From Halogranum amylolyticum (GTDB lineage: Archaea; Halobacteriota; Halobacteria; Halobacteriales; Haloferacaceae), in NCBI RefSeq assembly GCF_900110465.1, contig NZ_FODV01000001.1, positions 310,001 to 374,000 on the forward strand: DNA of 64,000 nucleotides. Direction: 5' to 3'. A program made the position numbers and the translations under genes. Positions 24,262 through 32,513 of this stretch are shown here, in pieces (positions within the stretch are counted from its first letter, which is position 1; the number at the start of each line of letters is the position of its first letter). Under the pieces are notes generated by a model. The model was not told the origin of the DNA. It searched no databases and saw nothing but the letters and a program-made list of their open reading frames with translations.

Positions 24262-24325
24262 TTATCCCTCCCTCTACTCCAGCAGAGATATGTCCAGGCT
24301 CGAACAGCCGGAGGTGATGGCATGA
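24262..24325 (+). promoter_or_regulatory. purU leader: TATA, 11-codon uORF and Shine-Dalgarno
   Basis: TTTATCC at 24261-24267 stands 25-28 bases before ATG 24290, which opens an 11-codon frame, MSRLEQPEVMA. Its stop TGA (24323-24325) overlaps the purU ATG (24322-24324). GGAGGTGAT at 24310-24318 is a full Shine-Dalgarno 3 bases from purU. This points to leaderless translation of the leader peptide and coupled start of purU. Confidence 0.6.
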
Positions 24326-25347
24326 CGCGCGAACTAACCGAGATTACGGTCATCGGAGGGGACAAGACTGGAATCGTCGCGGAGGTCACCAGCCTGCTGT
24401 TCGAGCGCGGAATCAACATCGAGGACATCGACCAGGCCGTCCGGGAGGGACTCTTCCGGATGACGATGCACGTCGACACCGCCGAGATGGTGTGTACGGA
24501 GGGGACGCTCAAGGACGCCCTCTCGGAGCTCGCCGACGATCTCGGCGTCGAGATTCAGGTGCGGTTCCCTGCCGACCGCGAGACGAAACAGATCGCCGTC
24601 CTCGTCACGAAGGAGTCACACTGCCTCGAAGCGCTGTTCGAGGCGTGGGCGAACGGCGACCTCGGTGCGGACATCGGCGTCGTCATCGGCAACCACGACC
24701 ATCTGGAGCCGCTGGCCGACCACTACGGCGTGCCGTTCCACGACGTCGGCGACGAGAAGGGGTCGCCGGACGAAGACCAGTTGCTCGAACTCCTCGAAGA
24801 GTACGACGTCGACCTCATCGTCCTGGCGCGATACATCCGCATCCTCGGCCCGAACGTCGTCTTCCGGTACGAGGACCGCATCATCAACGTCCACCCCTCG
24901 CTGCTGCCGTCGTTCCCCGGCGCGGCCGCCTATCGGCAGGCGATCGAGGAGGGCGTCCGCGTCACGGGCGTCACCGCCCACTACGTGACGACGGATCTCG
25001 ACCAGGGGCCGATCATCACCCAGCGGGCGCTCGACGTCCCCGACGGTATCGAACGCGACGAACTCAAACAGCGCGGCCAACCGCTGGAGGCCGAGGCGCT
25101 GCTGGAGGCGGTGCAACTCCACCTCAACGGCGACGTGACCGTTCACCGCGGCCGCACGAACCTGCGCGACGACACCGGCCCGGGACAGTACCAACTCGGT
25201 CTGTCGCAAGCGGCGATCGACGCGACGCCGGACCGTCCCATCGACGGGAAGGGAGACGTGCTTCGGGGCGACGACCCCGAAGTCGAGGCGTCGGACGAAG
25301 ACGACGGCGACGAGCAGGTCGAAGAGGCGGTCCCCGTCGACGACTGA
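24322..25347 (+). CDS. purU: Formyltetrahydrofolate deformylase with ACT domain
   Basis: Hydrolyses 10-formyl-tetrahydrofolate to formate, which can feed PurT-type formylation in purine synthesis; a PurN-like transfer activity is an alternative. The 341 residues hold an N-terminal ACT domain (ITVIGGDKTGIVAEVTSLLFERGINIEDI, about 8-75), then a formyltransferase fold with HCLEALFEAW, IGNHD, LARYIRIL, the catalytic NVHPSLLPSFPGA (Asn-His) and VTAHYVTTDLDQGPII with the catalytic Asp. A C-terminal extension of about 75 residues, acidic at the end, is unusual. Translation is probably coupled to an 11-codon leader ORF. It stands between regulator genes and purC. Confidence 0.87.
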   Translation: MTRELTEITVIGGDKTGIVAEVTSLLFERGINIEDIDQAVREGLFRMTMHVDTAEMVCTEGTLKDALSELADDLGVEIQVRFPADRETKQIAVLVTKESHCLEALFEAWANGDLGADIGVVIGNHDHLEPLADHYGVPFHDVGDEKGSPDEDQLLELLEEYDVDLIVLARYIRILGPNVVFRYEDRIINVHPSLLPSFPGAAAYRQAIEEGVRVTGVTAHYVTTDLDQGPIITQRALDVPDGIERDELKQRGQPLEAEALLEAVQLHLNGDVTVHRGRTNLRDDTGPGQYQLGLSQAAIDATPDRPIDGKGDVLRGDDPEVEASDEDDGDEQVEEAVPVDD

Positions 25348-25454
25348 CCGGCGGCGACTTCTCTCGGTCGGCGTCGCGGTATCAGACGGTGACGAGTGTC
25401 GACTGCGGACTCGTCGTCGACAGTTAGTTGTCGCTTCGACGAAAACGACGAGCC

Positions 25455-25682
25455 GTGTCGCCCTCCCCACGCGTTCGACGGTCGCTCACCAGCATCGGAA
25501 TCGGACTGTATCTCGTCTGGATCGGCGCGACCGTCCTCCTCGTCGGAGCGCAACTCGGTGTACTCCCGCGGTTCGACGTCGTTCATCAGACCGTCGTCGC
25601 CGGCGCTTTCGTGCTCACGGCGCTCGGGACACTACAACTGGCGAAGAAGGGCGTCGAGAAGACCAGAACGTACGTCGAGTGA
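25455..25682 (+). CDS. Small two-helix membrane protein
   Basis: A 75-residue protein from a GTG start, with a basic N-terminus (MSPSPRVRRSLTS), two hydrophobic segments (about 13-33 and 44-62) and a basic tail (LAKKGVEKTRTYVE). The positive-inside charge pattern puts both ends in the cytoplasm. No family recognised. The GTG at 25455 gives the most natural N-terminus; a TTG at 25428 would add basic residues without support. It is convergent with purC with a gap of 3 bases. Confidence 0.6.
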   Translation: MSPSPRVRRSLTSIGIGLYLVWIGATVLLVGAQLGVLPRFDVVHQTVVAGAFVLTALGTLQLAKKGVEKTRTYVE

Positions 25683-25685
25683 CGA

Positions 25686-26759
25686 CTACAGGTCGCGGAC
25701 CGCGTCGACGGCGTCGTCGATCGCGGGCGCGTCGAACCACTCGTCTTCGGTGTAGGCGTTCGCGCCGGCGGCGTAGAGGTTCGAGACGGCGGCGACGACC
25801 GAGTCGGGCAGCGGCTCGGGGTCGACCTCGCAGAGTTCGCGCCAGTCGGCGACGTCGTCGTAGTCGGCGACGTCGACCTTGGCCGCGGCGACGGCGTCGA
25901 CCCACTCGGGGTGTTCGCGCTTGTAGTATTGGCGGACGACCTCCTTGGACACCTGCTGACCGTCGTAGCTGAAGCGGTTCTCGTCGAACGTGCCGACCAC
26001 GTCGGCGACCTTGATCGTCCCGTCGTGGTAGCAACACTCGATCTTTCCGTCCTCGTGGACGAACCCCGTCCGCTCGGCGCGGTCGGTGACGATGTGGTTG
26101 ACCGCGAGCGCGAGTTCCTCGAGTCGGTCGACGGAGGCGGGACCCGAGAGCTCGTCGGCCTCCTCGCGACTCAGATAGCGATCCTGCTCCTCGAACTTCG
26201 TCGAGAACTCGACGACGGGAGCGGGGAGATCGACCGGCTCGTCCGGCCACTCGTCGGCGTCGAGCCCGTAGTCGGCCGGAGAGCCGCGCTTCCGGAGGCT
26301 GGAGCCGACGGGGACCGTATTGCGGAAGACGATCTCCAGCGGGATCAGGTAGTTGTTGCCGATCTCCTCGTAGAAGGCGTCGTAGTCGTAGCCGCCGTCG
26401 ACGTAGCGGAGGTTCGGCACCTGCACGAGGTCGATGGCCATCTCCGTGGGCGCGCTGCGGCACTCGCCGAGGTCTTTCACCTCGCCGTCTCGCGGCGGTC
26501 CGCCGTTCGACTTGGTCGAGGCGGTACTCGCCTCGCCGTCTTCCACCACGCCGCGGTAGTGCGTCGGGATGTGGTTGAAGTCGAGCAGTTCGAAGTTGAA
26601 CGCCCCCATCGTACAGAGCGACGCCCCCTTCCCCGGTATCTGGTCGGGCATCGTCCCCCAGTCGAACACCGAGTAGTCGTCGGTGAAGACGAAACTGCCG
26701 CGGCCGAGCGAGTCGGCGGTCGGTTCCTCCTCGATCCGGAACTCCTTCACGCTGGTCAT
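25686..26759 (-). CDS. purC: SAICAR synthetase
   Basis: Joins CAIR and aspartate with ATP in purine synthesis. The 357 residues are longer than the ~240 of typical bacterial PurC. Family features are [27 protein letters not shown] at the N-terminus, the [15 protein letters not shown] core that corresponds to the conserved R-x-x-x-x-G-S, and [31 protein letters not shown] near the end. An acidic, Ser/Thr-rich insertion (about 72-98, [13 protein letters not shown]) separates two N-terminal strands and looks species-specific. A TATA-like AAAAGCTCTTA lies about 26 bases upstream of the start on the minus strand. Confidence 0.88.
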   Translation of the reverse strand: MTSVKEFRIEEEPTADSLGRGSFVFTDDYSVFDWGTMPDQIPGKGASLCTMGAFNFELLDFNHIPTHYRGVVEDGEASTASTKSNGGPPRDGEVKDLGECRSAPTEMAIDLVQVPNLRYVDGGYDYDAFYEEIGNNYLIPLEIVFRNTVPVGSSLRKRGSPADYGLDADEWPDEPVDLPAPVVEFSTKFEEQDRYLSREEADELSGPASVDRLEELALAVNHIVTDRAERTGFVHEDGKIECCYHDGTIKVADVVGTFDENRFSYDGQQVSKEVVRQYYKREHPEWVDAVAAAKVDVADYDDVADWRELCEVDPEPLPDSVVAAVSNLYAAGANAYTEDEWFDAPAIDDAVDAVRDL

Positions 26760-26862
26760 GGTTCGAGTGCCGTGGCGAACGACTAAGAGCTTTTCACTCG
26801 TATGCCTATCTCGAGGGTCTCTGTGACAAAACTATCCACAGTCATGTATAAGTAGTGAACTC

Positions 26863-28542
26863 CTACGGTTCGCCGACGTCGAGATACGCCTCGACGAGTT
26901 CGTGCTGTGCGCGTCTGAGGTGGTAGTGCAGCGTCGCCGAGGAGATCCCCATGATCGCGGCGATCTCCTCGGCGGTGCTGCCGCGGGGCCACTCGAAGTA
27001 GCCCGCGAGGTAGGCCGCTTCGAGCGCGGCCCGTTGGCGCTCCGTCAGTCGATTCGAGAGGCGATGCCGGAACTCCATCGTCGGCTGTGGCGGCCGGTCC
27101 CGTTCGCGTTTGCCGACCACCCTCGACTCGGGGTACGCCGACCGGAACGCGTCGACGACCGACCGGACGTGTTCGCCTTTCGCGACGTCGACGACGACGG
27201 TCGACACGCCGTCTTCGGCGACGGCCGAGCGCACGTACGCGCCGGTCTCGAGGAGACGCTTCGACCCCGAGACGGCGACGGTGACCGCCAGGAGAGCGGT
27301 CGTTTCGTCGGCGGTCACGAGGCACACGGCCTCGACCTCGTCGTGGGACTCCACACACGCGAGCGCCGTCTCGGGTGAAACACCCACCACGCGCACGTAC
27401 TGGACGACTCGATCTTCGGCGGCGACCACCTGTCCGTCGAGGTGGCAGACGCAGTCACATCGGCTCGACAGGTCGACGAGGAACGACGACGGGTCGGTCG
27501 AGCGGAGCTCCAGTTCGACGATCGAGTCGGCGAACAGCAGTTGACGGGTGCGGACCGCGTTCGACGCGAGGCCGACGGTTCGGCCCAGGAGGTCGAACGT
27601 CGCCCGTTCCCGCTCGCCGAACGCTTCGGGCGTCGTCGCGTAGACGACCAGCACGCCGTACGCCGTCTCGCCGAACGACAGCGGCACCGCGACGACGGCG
27701 AGGACGTCGTGGGCGACCGCGACGGACCGTACTGCCTCGGGGATGTCGGGATTCGTCGGAACGTCCGAGACCGCGATGCACCGATCGGCCCCGAACGCCT
27801 CGACGGCCGGGTGGACGAAGCCGGCGTCGGTCGCTGCCTGGGCCATCGCTTCGTGGACGCCGTCGTCGCCGGCGACCGCCCGGAGTGTGAACTCCCGGTC
27901 GTCGACCGTCGGTTCCCCCACGGCGGCGAACCGATAGCGTCCCGAGTCGACGAGTCGCCGACAGAGCGTCCGCTCGAGACGGTCGCGACTCGGCAGGTCG
28001 ACGACCTGCCGGACGAGCCCGCGTAAGAGACAGTCGAGGTGGTCCGCCGCCAGTTCGTCGCGTTCGCGACGGTGCGTGGTCTCTCGGAGCTCTCGCGGCC
28101 GACGACGCGTCGGGTCGCGACGGCGCGTCCCCTCGGTCGCCTCGGCCACCACCATCGTGAACCCACACAGCTCCTCGTCGTCGACGACGACTGTCACCGC
28201 GATCTCCGCCCGGAACCGCGACCCGTCGACACGAACCTGCCACCGGGTCGACTCGGCGTGACCCTCGATTTCAGCCTTCGCGAGCAGTCGTCGAGGGACG
28301 CCGTCGGCGACGTCCTCCGGCGTGTAGAACGCCGAGACGAGTCTCCCGAGGATCTCGTCCGACCGGTATCCCAGCAGACGGCGGGCGTCGTCGTTCCACG
28401 TGAGCACGCCGCCGGTCGACGTCACGAAGAGACTGGCGTAAGGGAGTCGCTCGTCGCCGTCGTCGGCCGCGAGTGCGTCGGTGGACAGCGGCTCACGCTC
28501 GTGTACACGTCCGCGCGTCCCCGAGCGCCCGTCTGAGGGCAT
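26863..28542 (-). CDS. Bat-like PAS-GAF-HTH_10 regulator
   Basis: A 559-residue transcription regulator of the bacterio-opsin-activator type. Order: a PAS domain (about 33-140, FVTSTGGVLTWNDDARRLLGYRSDEILGR), an Arg-rich linker, a GAF domain (about 165-330), the Bat-associated domain, and a C-terminal HTH_10 (about 498-555: LTERQRAALEAAYLAGYFEWPRG then STAEEIAAIMGISSATLHYHL). Such proteins respond to light, oxygen or redox state through PAS/GAF ligands and control gas-vesicle, opsin or metabolic genes. No Cys-His sensor motif stands out. A lone gene upstream of purC on the same strand, 104 bases away. Confidence 0.87.
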   Translation of the reverse strand: MPSDGRSGTRGRVHEREPLSTDALAADDGDERLPYASLFVTSTGGVLTWNDDARRLLGYRSDEILGRLVSAFYTPEDVADGVPRRLLAKAEIEGHAESTRWQVRVDGSRFRAEIAVTVVVDDEELCGFTMVVAEATEGTRRRDPTRRRPRELRETTHRRERDELAADHLDCLLRGLVRQVVDLPSRDRLERTLCRRLVDSGRYRFAAVGEPTVDDREFTLRAVAGDDGVHEAMAQAATDAGFVHPAVEAFGADRCIAVSDVPTNPDIPEAVRSVAVAHDVLAVVAVPLSFGETAYGVLVVYATTPEAFGERERATFDLLGRTVGLASNAVRTRQLLFADSIVELELRSTDPSSFLVDLSSRCDCVCHLDGQVVAAEDRVVQYVRVVGVSPETALACVESHDEVEAVCLVTADETTALLAVTVAVSGSKRLLETGAYVRSAVAEDGVSTVVVDVAKGEHVRSVVDAFRSAYPESRVVGKRERDRPPQPTMEFRHRLSNRLTERQRAALEAAYLAGYFEWPRGSTAEEIAAIMGISSATLHYHLRRAQHELVEAYLDVGEP

Positions 28543-28809
28543 GAGTCGATTCGAATACGGGCCGAGCCGACTTGTGCTCTCCGCCCGCTGTAGACCCGAC
28601 GAGCGCTACTATCACGTCGGGAGACAGTCTGCCCGCTCGGAACGATTCTAGCCATCTAGGCCGCTGATTATTGGGGTGGACCGCCCAAACAAACAGTACT
28701 CCCGAGCTAGATGTTCGCAGACAGGGAGGGGGAGATGAGATGGATACGATACGATACGACGTTGGTCTGAACTGGTGGGATAGCGTTCGAGACGTACCGG
28801 CAGTCGGCG

Positions 28810-28833
28810 GCGACCACCTGGTGGGGTGGTCGC
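28810..28833 (+). promoter_or_regulatory. Hairpin abutting the start at 28834
   Basis: GCGACCACC and GGTGGTCGC form a perfect 9-base stem with a 6-base loop. The last base of the stem is the base before the ATG. The right arm contains GGTGG, an SD-like sequence, so folding would block initiation. Upstream (28543-28809) I see a GATAC triplet run at 28743-28757 and AT-rich DNA near 28665, but no gene. Confidence 0.55.
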
Positions 28834-29166
28834 ATGGATGACGTCGACGTGACGAGCAGCGCCCTCCGAGACGGGTCGACGACCGCCGACGGCGACCCCG
28901 ACGCCGAGACCGACGCTCGATCGTCGACCCGGACGCAGTCGGTCGAGCTCACGATGTCCGAGTGGCGTCTCCTCCGCTGTGCGCTCCAGCACGCGACGAC
29001 GGCCCTCAGCGATCAGGACGTCGGCGCCCGCGTCCTCGGCGACCGCCTCCACAGTCTCGACGGACGACTCGACGAGCAACTGAGCGACGGCCGAGCGAAC
29101 GACGACCGGTCCGACGACGACCGACTCGGGCGGACACCGGCGTCGTCGCCCGGCGACCCCCGCTGA
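28834..29166 (+). CDS. Acidic small helical protein
   Basis: A 110-residue hypothetical protein. The first 35 residues are disordered and Asp/Thr/Ser-rich; the middle (VELTMSEWRLLRCALQHATTALSDQDVGARVLGDRLHSLDGRLDEQL) is a predicted helix pair; the tail is again Asp/Arg-rich and disordered. No motif recognised. The helical middle resembles small haloarchaeal regulators but lacks a convincing recognition helix. A strong hairpin abuts its ATG, so it may be under translational control. Confidence is limited by its low complexity. Confidence 0.55.
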   Translation: MDDVDVTSSALRDGSTTADGDPDAETDARSSTRTQSVELTMSEWRLLRCALQHATTALSDQDVGARVLGDRLHSLDGRLDEQLSDGRANDDRSDDDRLGRTPASSPGDPR

Positions 29167-29217
29167 CGCCCGTCCATCGGCCGTGGTATTTATCCTCACG
29201 TTGTGAGCATTCAGCAC

Positions 29218-30201
29218 ATGGCACACGGCGTACTACTTCCGAACGTGACCGACGTCGTCGAGCCCGCCTTCGCGGCACAGGTGGAGTCGCTCGGCTACGA
29301 CACCGTCTGGACGGGCGAACTGTGGGGAACCGAGGCGTTCGTCAACCTCTCGCACGTCGGTCACCACACCGACGACGTCGGCCTCGGGACGGCCATCGTC
29401 AACGTCTTCTCGCGGTCGCCGGCGGTGCTCGCGTCGGCCGCCGCGACGCTCCAGTCGACGACCGACCGACAGGTGCGCCTCGGCGTCGGCGCGAGTACGC
29501 CGAAGGCGGTCGAGGACCTCCACGGGGCCGACTACGACCGCCCGGTCCGCCGCATCCACGAGACGGTCGAGCTCGTGAAGGCGTACACCTCGGGCGACGA
29601 CGAGCGCGTCGACTACGACGGCGAACTGTTCGACGTCGCGGACTTCCCGCCGCTCGACGCCGACGTCCCCGTCTACGTCGCCGCGCTCGGGCCGGCGAAC
29701 CGGCGGGCGACCGGCCACGTCGCCGACGGCTGGCTCCCGCACAACGTCCCCTTCTCGCGGCTGTCGGAGGCGTTCGAGGTGGTCGCCGACGCGGCCCGCG
29801 AGGCCGGCCGCGACCCCGACGAGATCTCGGTCGCCCCGTACGTCCCCTCGGCCGTCGGCGACGACTCGGAGAAAGCCCGGTCGGCGGTGCGCGGCCACCT
29901 CGCCTACTACGTCGGCAGCGGCGAGGGCTATCGGAAGGCGGTCGCGCAGGCGTTCCCCGAGGCGGCCGAGACCGTGGCCGACGCGTGGCGCGAGGGGGAC
30001 CGTGGCGCGGCCCGCGACGCCGTCACCGACGAGATGGTCGCCGAGTTGGGCGTCGCCGGCACGCCCGAGGAGGCCCGCGAGCAGTTCCGGGACGTCGCCG
30101 CCTTGGAGACGGTCGACGAACCCATCGTCGTCGTCCCCGCACAGGCCGACGAGGAACTGGCGACGCGGACGGTCGAGGAGCTGTCGCCGTCGCGGCTGTG
30201 A
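29218..30201 (+). CDS. LLM-class F420-dependent oxidoreductase
   Basis: A luciferase-like TIM-barrel protein of 327 residues. Seen are the N-terminal HGVLLPNVTDV, SLGYDTVWTGELWGTEAFVNL, the ATAIVNVF-like strand, RQVRLGVGAS and RPVRRIHETVELVKAY, followed by VYVAALGPANRRATGHVADGWLPHNV, all typical of the family that binds cofactor F420 or FMN. Haloarchaea carry several such genes (TIGR04024 type). Substrate unknown. The start MAHGVLLP is preferred over the GTG at 29203 because it fits the family N-terminus. A nucleoside phosphorylase gene follows 97 bases later. Confidence 0.87.
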   Translation: MAHGVLLPNVTDVVEPAFAAQVESLGYDTVWTGELWGTEAFVNLSHVGHHTDDVGLGTAIVNVFSRSPAVLASAAATLQSTTDRQVRLGVGASTPKAVEDLHGADYDRPVRRIHETVELVKAYTSGDDERVDYDGELFDVADFPPLDADVPVYVAALGPANRRATGHVADGWLPHNVPFSRLSEAFEVVADAAREAGRDPDEISVAPYVPSAVGDDSEKARSAVRGHLAYYVGSGEGYRKAVAQAFPEAAETVADAWREGDRGAARDAVTDEMVAELGVAGTPEEAREQFRDVAALETVDEPIVVVPAQADEELATRTVEELSPSRL

Positions 30202-30298
30202 GCGTCGAGTGCGGGTTTCCGCTGTAGGCCTCGAACGGGCCCGGCGGACCACACTCGACAATCGCGCCATTTTTGCCACCACCGCATCATCCGCCAGT

Positions 30299-31027
30299 AT
30301 GGCAAAACAGCCCCATCTGCTCGTCGAGGAGGGTGACGTCGAAGACATCGCACTCGTCCCCGGCGACCCGGGTCGCGTCGACCGCATCGCCAACCAGTGT
30401 GAGAACGTCGAGGAGGTCGCCGCCAACCGCGAGTACAAGGTCGTCAACGCCGAGTACGACGGCGTCCCGCTGACCATCTGCTCGACCGGCATCGGCTGTC
30501 CGTCGGCCGCCATCGCCGTCGAGGAACTCTCGCGCGTCGGCGTCGAGACGTTCGTCCGCGTCGGCACCATCGGCGCGCTACAGGAGCACGTCGAGATCGG
30601 CGACATGATCGTCGCGACCGGCGCGGCCAAGGAGGAGGGGACCTCCAAGCGCTACGAGTCGCCCGTCTACCCGGCCGTCCCGGACTACGACGTGCTCTCG
30701 GCGCTGGTCGACTCTGCTGAAGCCAACGACGAGGACGTCCACGTCGGCCCCATCGTCTCCGACGACGCGTTCTACAACGAGGACGACGCGTACGTCGAGG
30801 ACTGGAACGAGGCCGGCCTGCTCGCCGTCGAGATGGAGGCGGCTACCGTCTTCTCGCTGGCCCGCCGAAAGGGGCTGCGCGCCGGTGCCATCTGCACCGT
30901 CGACGGCAACCTCGTGAAGGGGACCCAGAAGGGTGCCGACAGCGACGAGGAACTGCCGGAGAAGGCGAAGAACAACGTCGAGCGCGCCATCGCGCTCACG
31001 CTCGACGCCGTGACGACGCTCGCGTAG
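30299..31027 (+). CDS. udp: Nucleoside phosphorylase, uridine/purine type
   Basis: Phosphorolyses nucleosides to base and ribose-1-phosphate in salvage. The 242 residues contain the NP-I features: VALVPGDPGRVDRIA, TICSTGIGCPSAAIAVEEL, FVRVGTIGALQ, and the nucleoside-binding LLAVEMEAATVFSLARRKG. Closest by eye to uridine phosphorylase; whether it also takes purines cannot be read. The next gene begins on the base after its stop, so both are co-translated. A second phosphorylase is at 61990. T-rich TTTTTG at about 30270 is a plausible promoter box. Confidence 0.9.
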   Translation: MAKQPHLLVEEGDVEDIALVPGDPGRVDRIANQCENVEEVAANREYKVVNAEYDGVPLTICSTGIGCPSAAIAVEELSRVGVETFVRVGTIGALQEHVEIGDMIVATGAAKEEGTSKRYESPVYPAVPDYDVLSALVDSAEANDEDVHVGPIVSDDAFYNEDDAYVEDWNEAGLLAVEMEAATVFSLARRKGLRAGAICTVDGNLVKGTQKGADSDEELPEKAKNNVERAIALTLDAVTTLA

Positions 31028-32500
31028 ATGCGCGACCGAGTTCGCGCGCGCCTCGTCGCCGTCGGTCGTCGAGTGCGACGGATAGAGCGCCGCGAACTCG
31101 CCGAGTTCGGTCGCTGGATCGAGAACACGGACAACCTCATCCACCTCACCATCCTGCTTTTCGTCCCGATGGTGCTCGCGCTGGTGACGCTGATCTCGAA
31201 CGCGACGACGGAGCTCTCCTTCCTCCTGTTCCCGCCGCTGGCGTCCGGCGCGTACACGCTGTTTGCGGACCCGGAGGGGCGGTACGCCTCGCCGACGAAG
31301 TTCGTCGTCGGCCTCACGGTCGGCGCGCTCTGTGGGTGGGCCGCGCTCTCGACGTTCGCGACGCTGTACGGCGTGAGCATCACCGATCTCGGACTCAGAC
31401 CGGAGAGCGCGGCGCTCTCGATCTTCCTGACCGGAGCGGTGACGTGGGCGCTCGACGTCGAGGAACCCGCGGCGTTCTCGACGGCGCTGCTCGTCCTCGT
31501 CACCGAGCAGGCGAGTCCCTCGCAGTACGTCACGACGGTCGTCCTCGGCAGTCTCATCGTCGCCGTCTCCTTCGCCGTCTGGCGCGACGAGTTCTACGAG
31601 GAGCGCGCCCACTACCTGTACGGGACCACCTACGGCGACGATCACGTCCTCGTCCCGATGCGGGGTGAGACCGCCGAGACGACGGCGCTGTTCGGAGCCC
31701 GCCTCGCGGCCGCCCACGAGGCCGGGAAGGTGGTGCTCCTCGACGTCGTCGACGACGACCGCATCGCGGCCGCCGAGCGCGCCGTCCTCGAGGGGGACGA
31801 CTCGTCGGGACCGACCGACGTCGACGACGTCGAGACGGACGGGAGCGACGTCGCCGACGAGGCAGCGCAGCGGGCGGCCGCCGAGTCGGCCTCGCGACTC
31901 GAGGCGTACGCGGCGACCATCCGCACCCGCGTCGGCGTCCCGTGTGAGGTGGTCGTCGCCAGCGGCGACCCCGAGCGAGCGACCGTCGAGACCGCCCGGA
32001 CGACGAACTGCGATCTCGTCGTTACGCCGTACGAGGAAGTCCGGGGGTCGCTGTCACCGTTCGTCCGGAGCCTCTTCAGTGGCCCGTACGACGCCATCGC
32101 CTTCCGGTCGACGACCGGTACCCAGCGGTGGAAGCGTATCCTCGTCACCGTCTCTCGACCGGGCGACTCCGCACACGCGATGCTCGACTTCGCGTCGCGA
32201 CTGGCGGGGCGCTCCGGCAACGTCAGCGTCTGTACCTGTATCAGCGACGAGGTCGAACGACGGCCCGCCGAGACGCAGCTGGCGAACCTCGTCGAGACGA
32301 TCGACTGCCCCGTCGAGACCAGAGTCGCCCGGAGCGACGTCCGAGACTTCATCCAGTCGAACGCCGGGGCGTACGACCTCGTCGTCCTCGGGTCGAGCGG
32401 CGACCGCAGCGCCGCCTCGCGGTTCGTCGCGCCGCCGACGTTCGAGCGACTGCGGGAGGTCGACTGCGACGTCGCAGTCGTCGACCGCGGGAGCGTATGA
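31028..32500 (+). CDS. HPP membrane protein with two Usp domains
   Basis: A 490-residue fusion. Residues about 30-180 form an HPP-type four-to-six-helix membrane domain with LLFPPLASGAYTLFADPEGRYASP, the conserved P-P-x-x-A signature and WALDVEEPAAFSTALLVL. Residues about 205-350 and 375-490 resemble two UspA domains: HVLVPMRGE...LDVVDDD... and GTQRWKRILVTVSRPGD...YDLVVLGSSGDRSAASRF, the latter close to the ATP-binding G-x-x-G-x(9)-G-S region in layout. It may be a regulated ion or anion channel. The zero-base gap to the phosphorylase suggests one transcript. Confidence 0.8.
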   Translation: MRDRVRARLVAVGRRVRRIERRELAEFGRWIENTDNLIHLTILLFVPMVLALVTLISNATTELSFLLFPPLASGAYTLFADPEGRYASPTKFVVGLTVGALCGWAALSTFATLYGVSITDLGLRPESAALSIFLTGAVTWALDVEEPAAFSTALLVLVTEQASPSQYVTTVVLGSLIVAVSFAVWRDEFYEERAHYLYGTTYGDDHVLVPMRGETAETTALFGARLAAAHEAGKVVLLDVVDDDRIAAAERAVLEGDDSSGPTDVDDVETDGSDVADEAAQRAAAESASRLEAYAATIRTRVGVPCEVVVASGDPERATVETARTTNCDLVVTPYEEVRGSLSPFVRSLFSGPYDAIAFRSTTGTQRWKRILVTVSRPGDSAHAMLDFASRLAGRSGNVSVCTCISDEVERRPAETQLANLVETIDCPVETRVARSDVRDFIQSNAGAYDLVVLGSSGDRSAASRFVAPPTFERLREVDCDVAVVDRGSV

Positions 32501-32513
32501 GTCGTCTCGGATC

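Noticed and set aside
28648..29226. Minus-strand 192-codon frame over the small gene at 28834
   Set aside because: Arg/Val-rich and without an acidic bias; the plus-strand frame has the more haloarchaeal composition.
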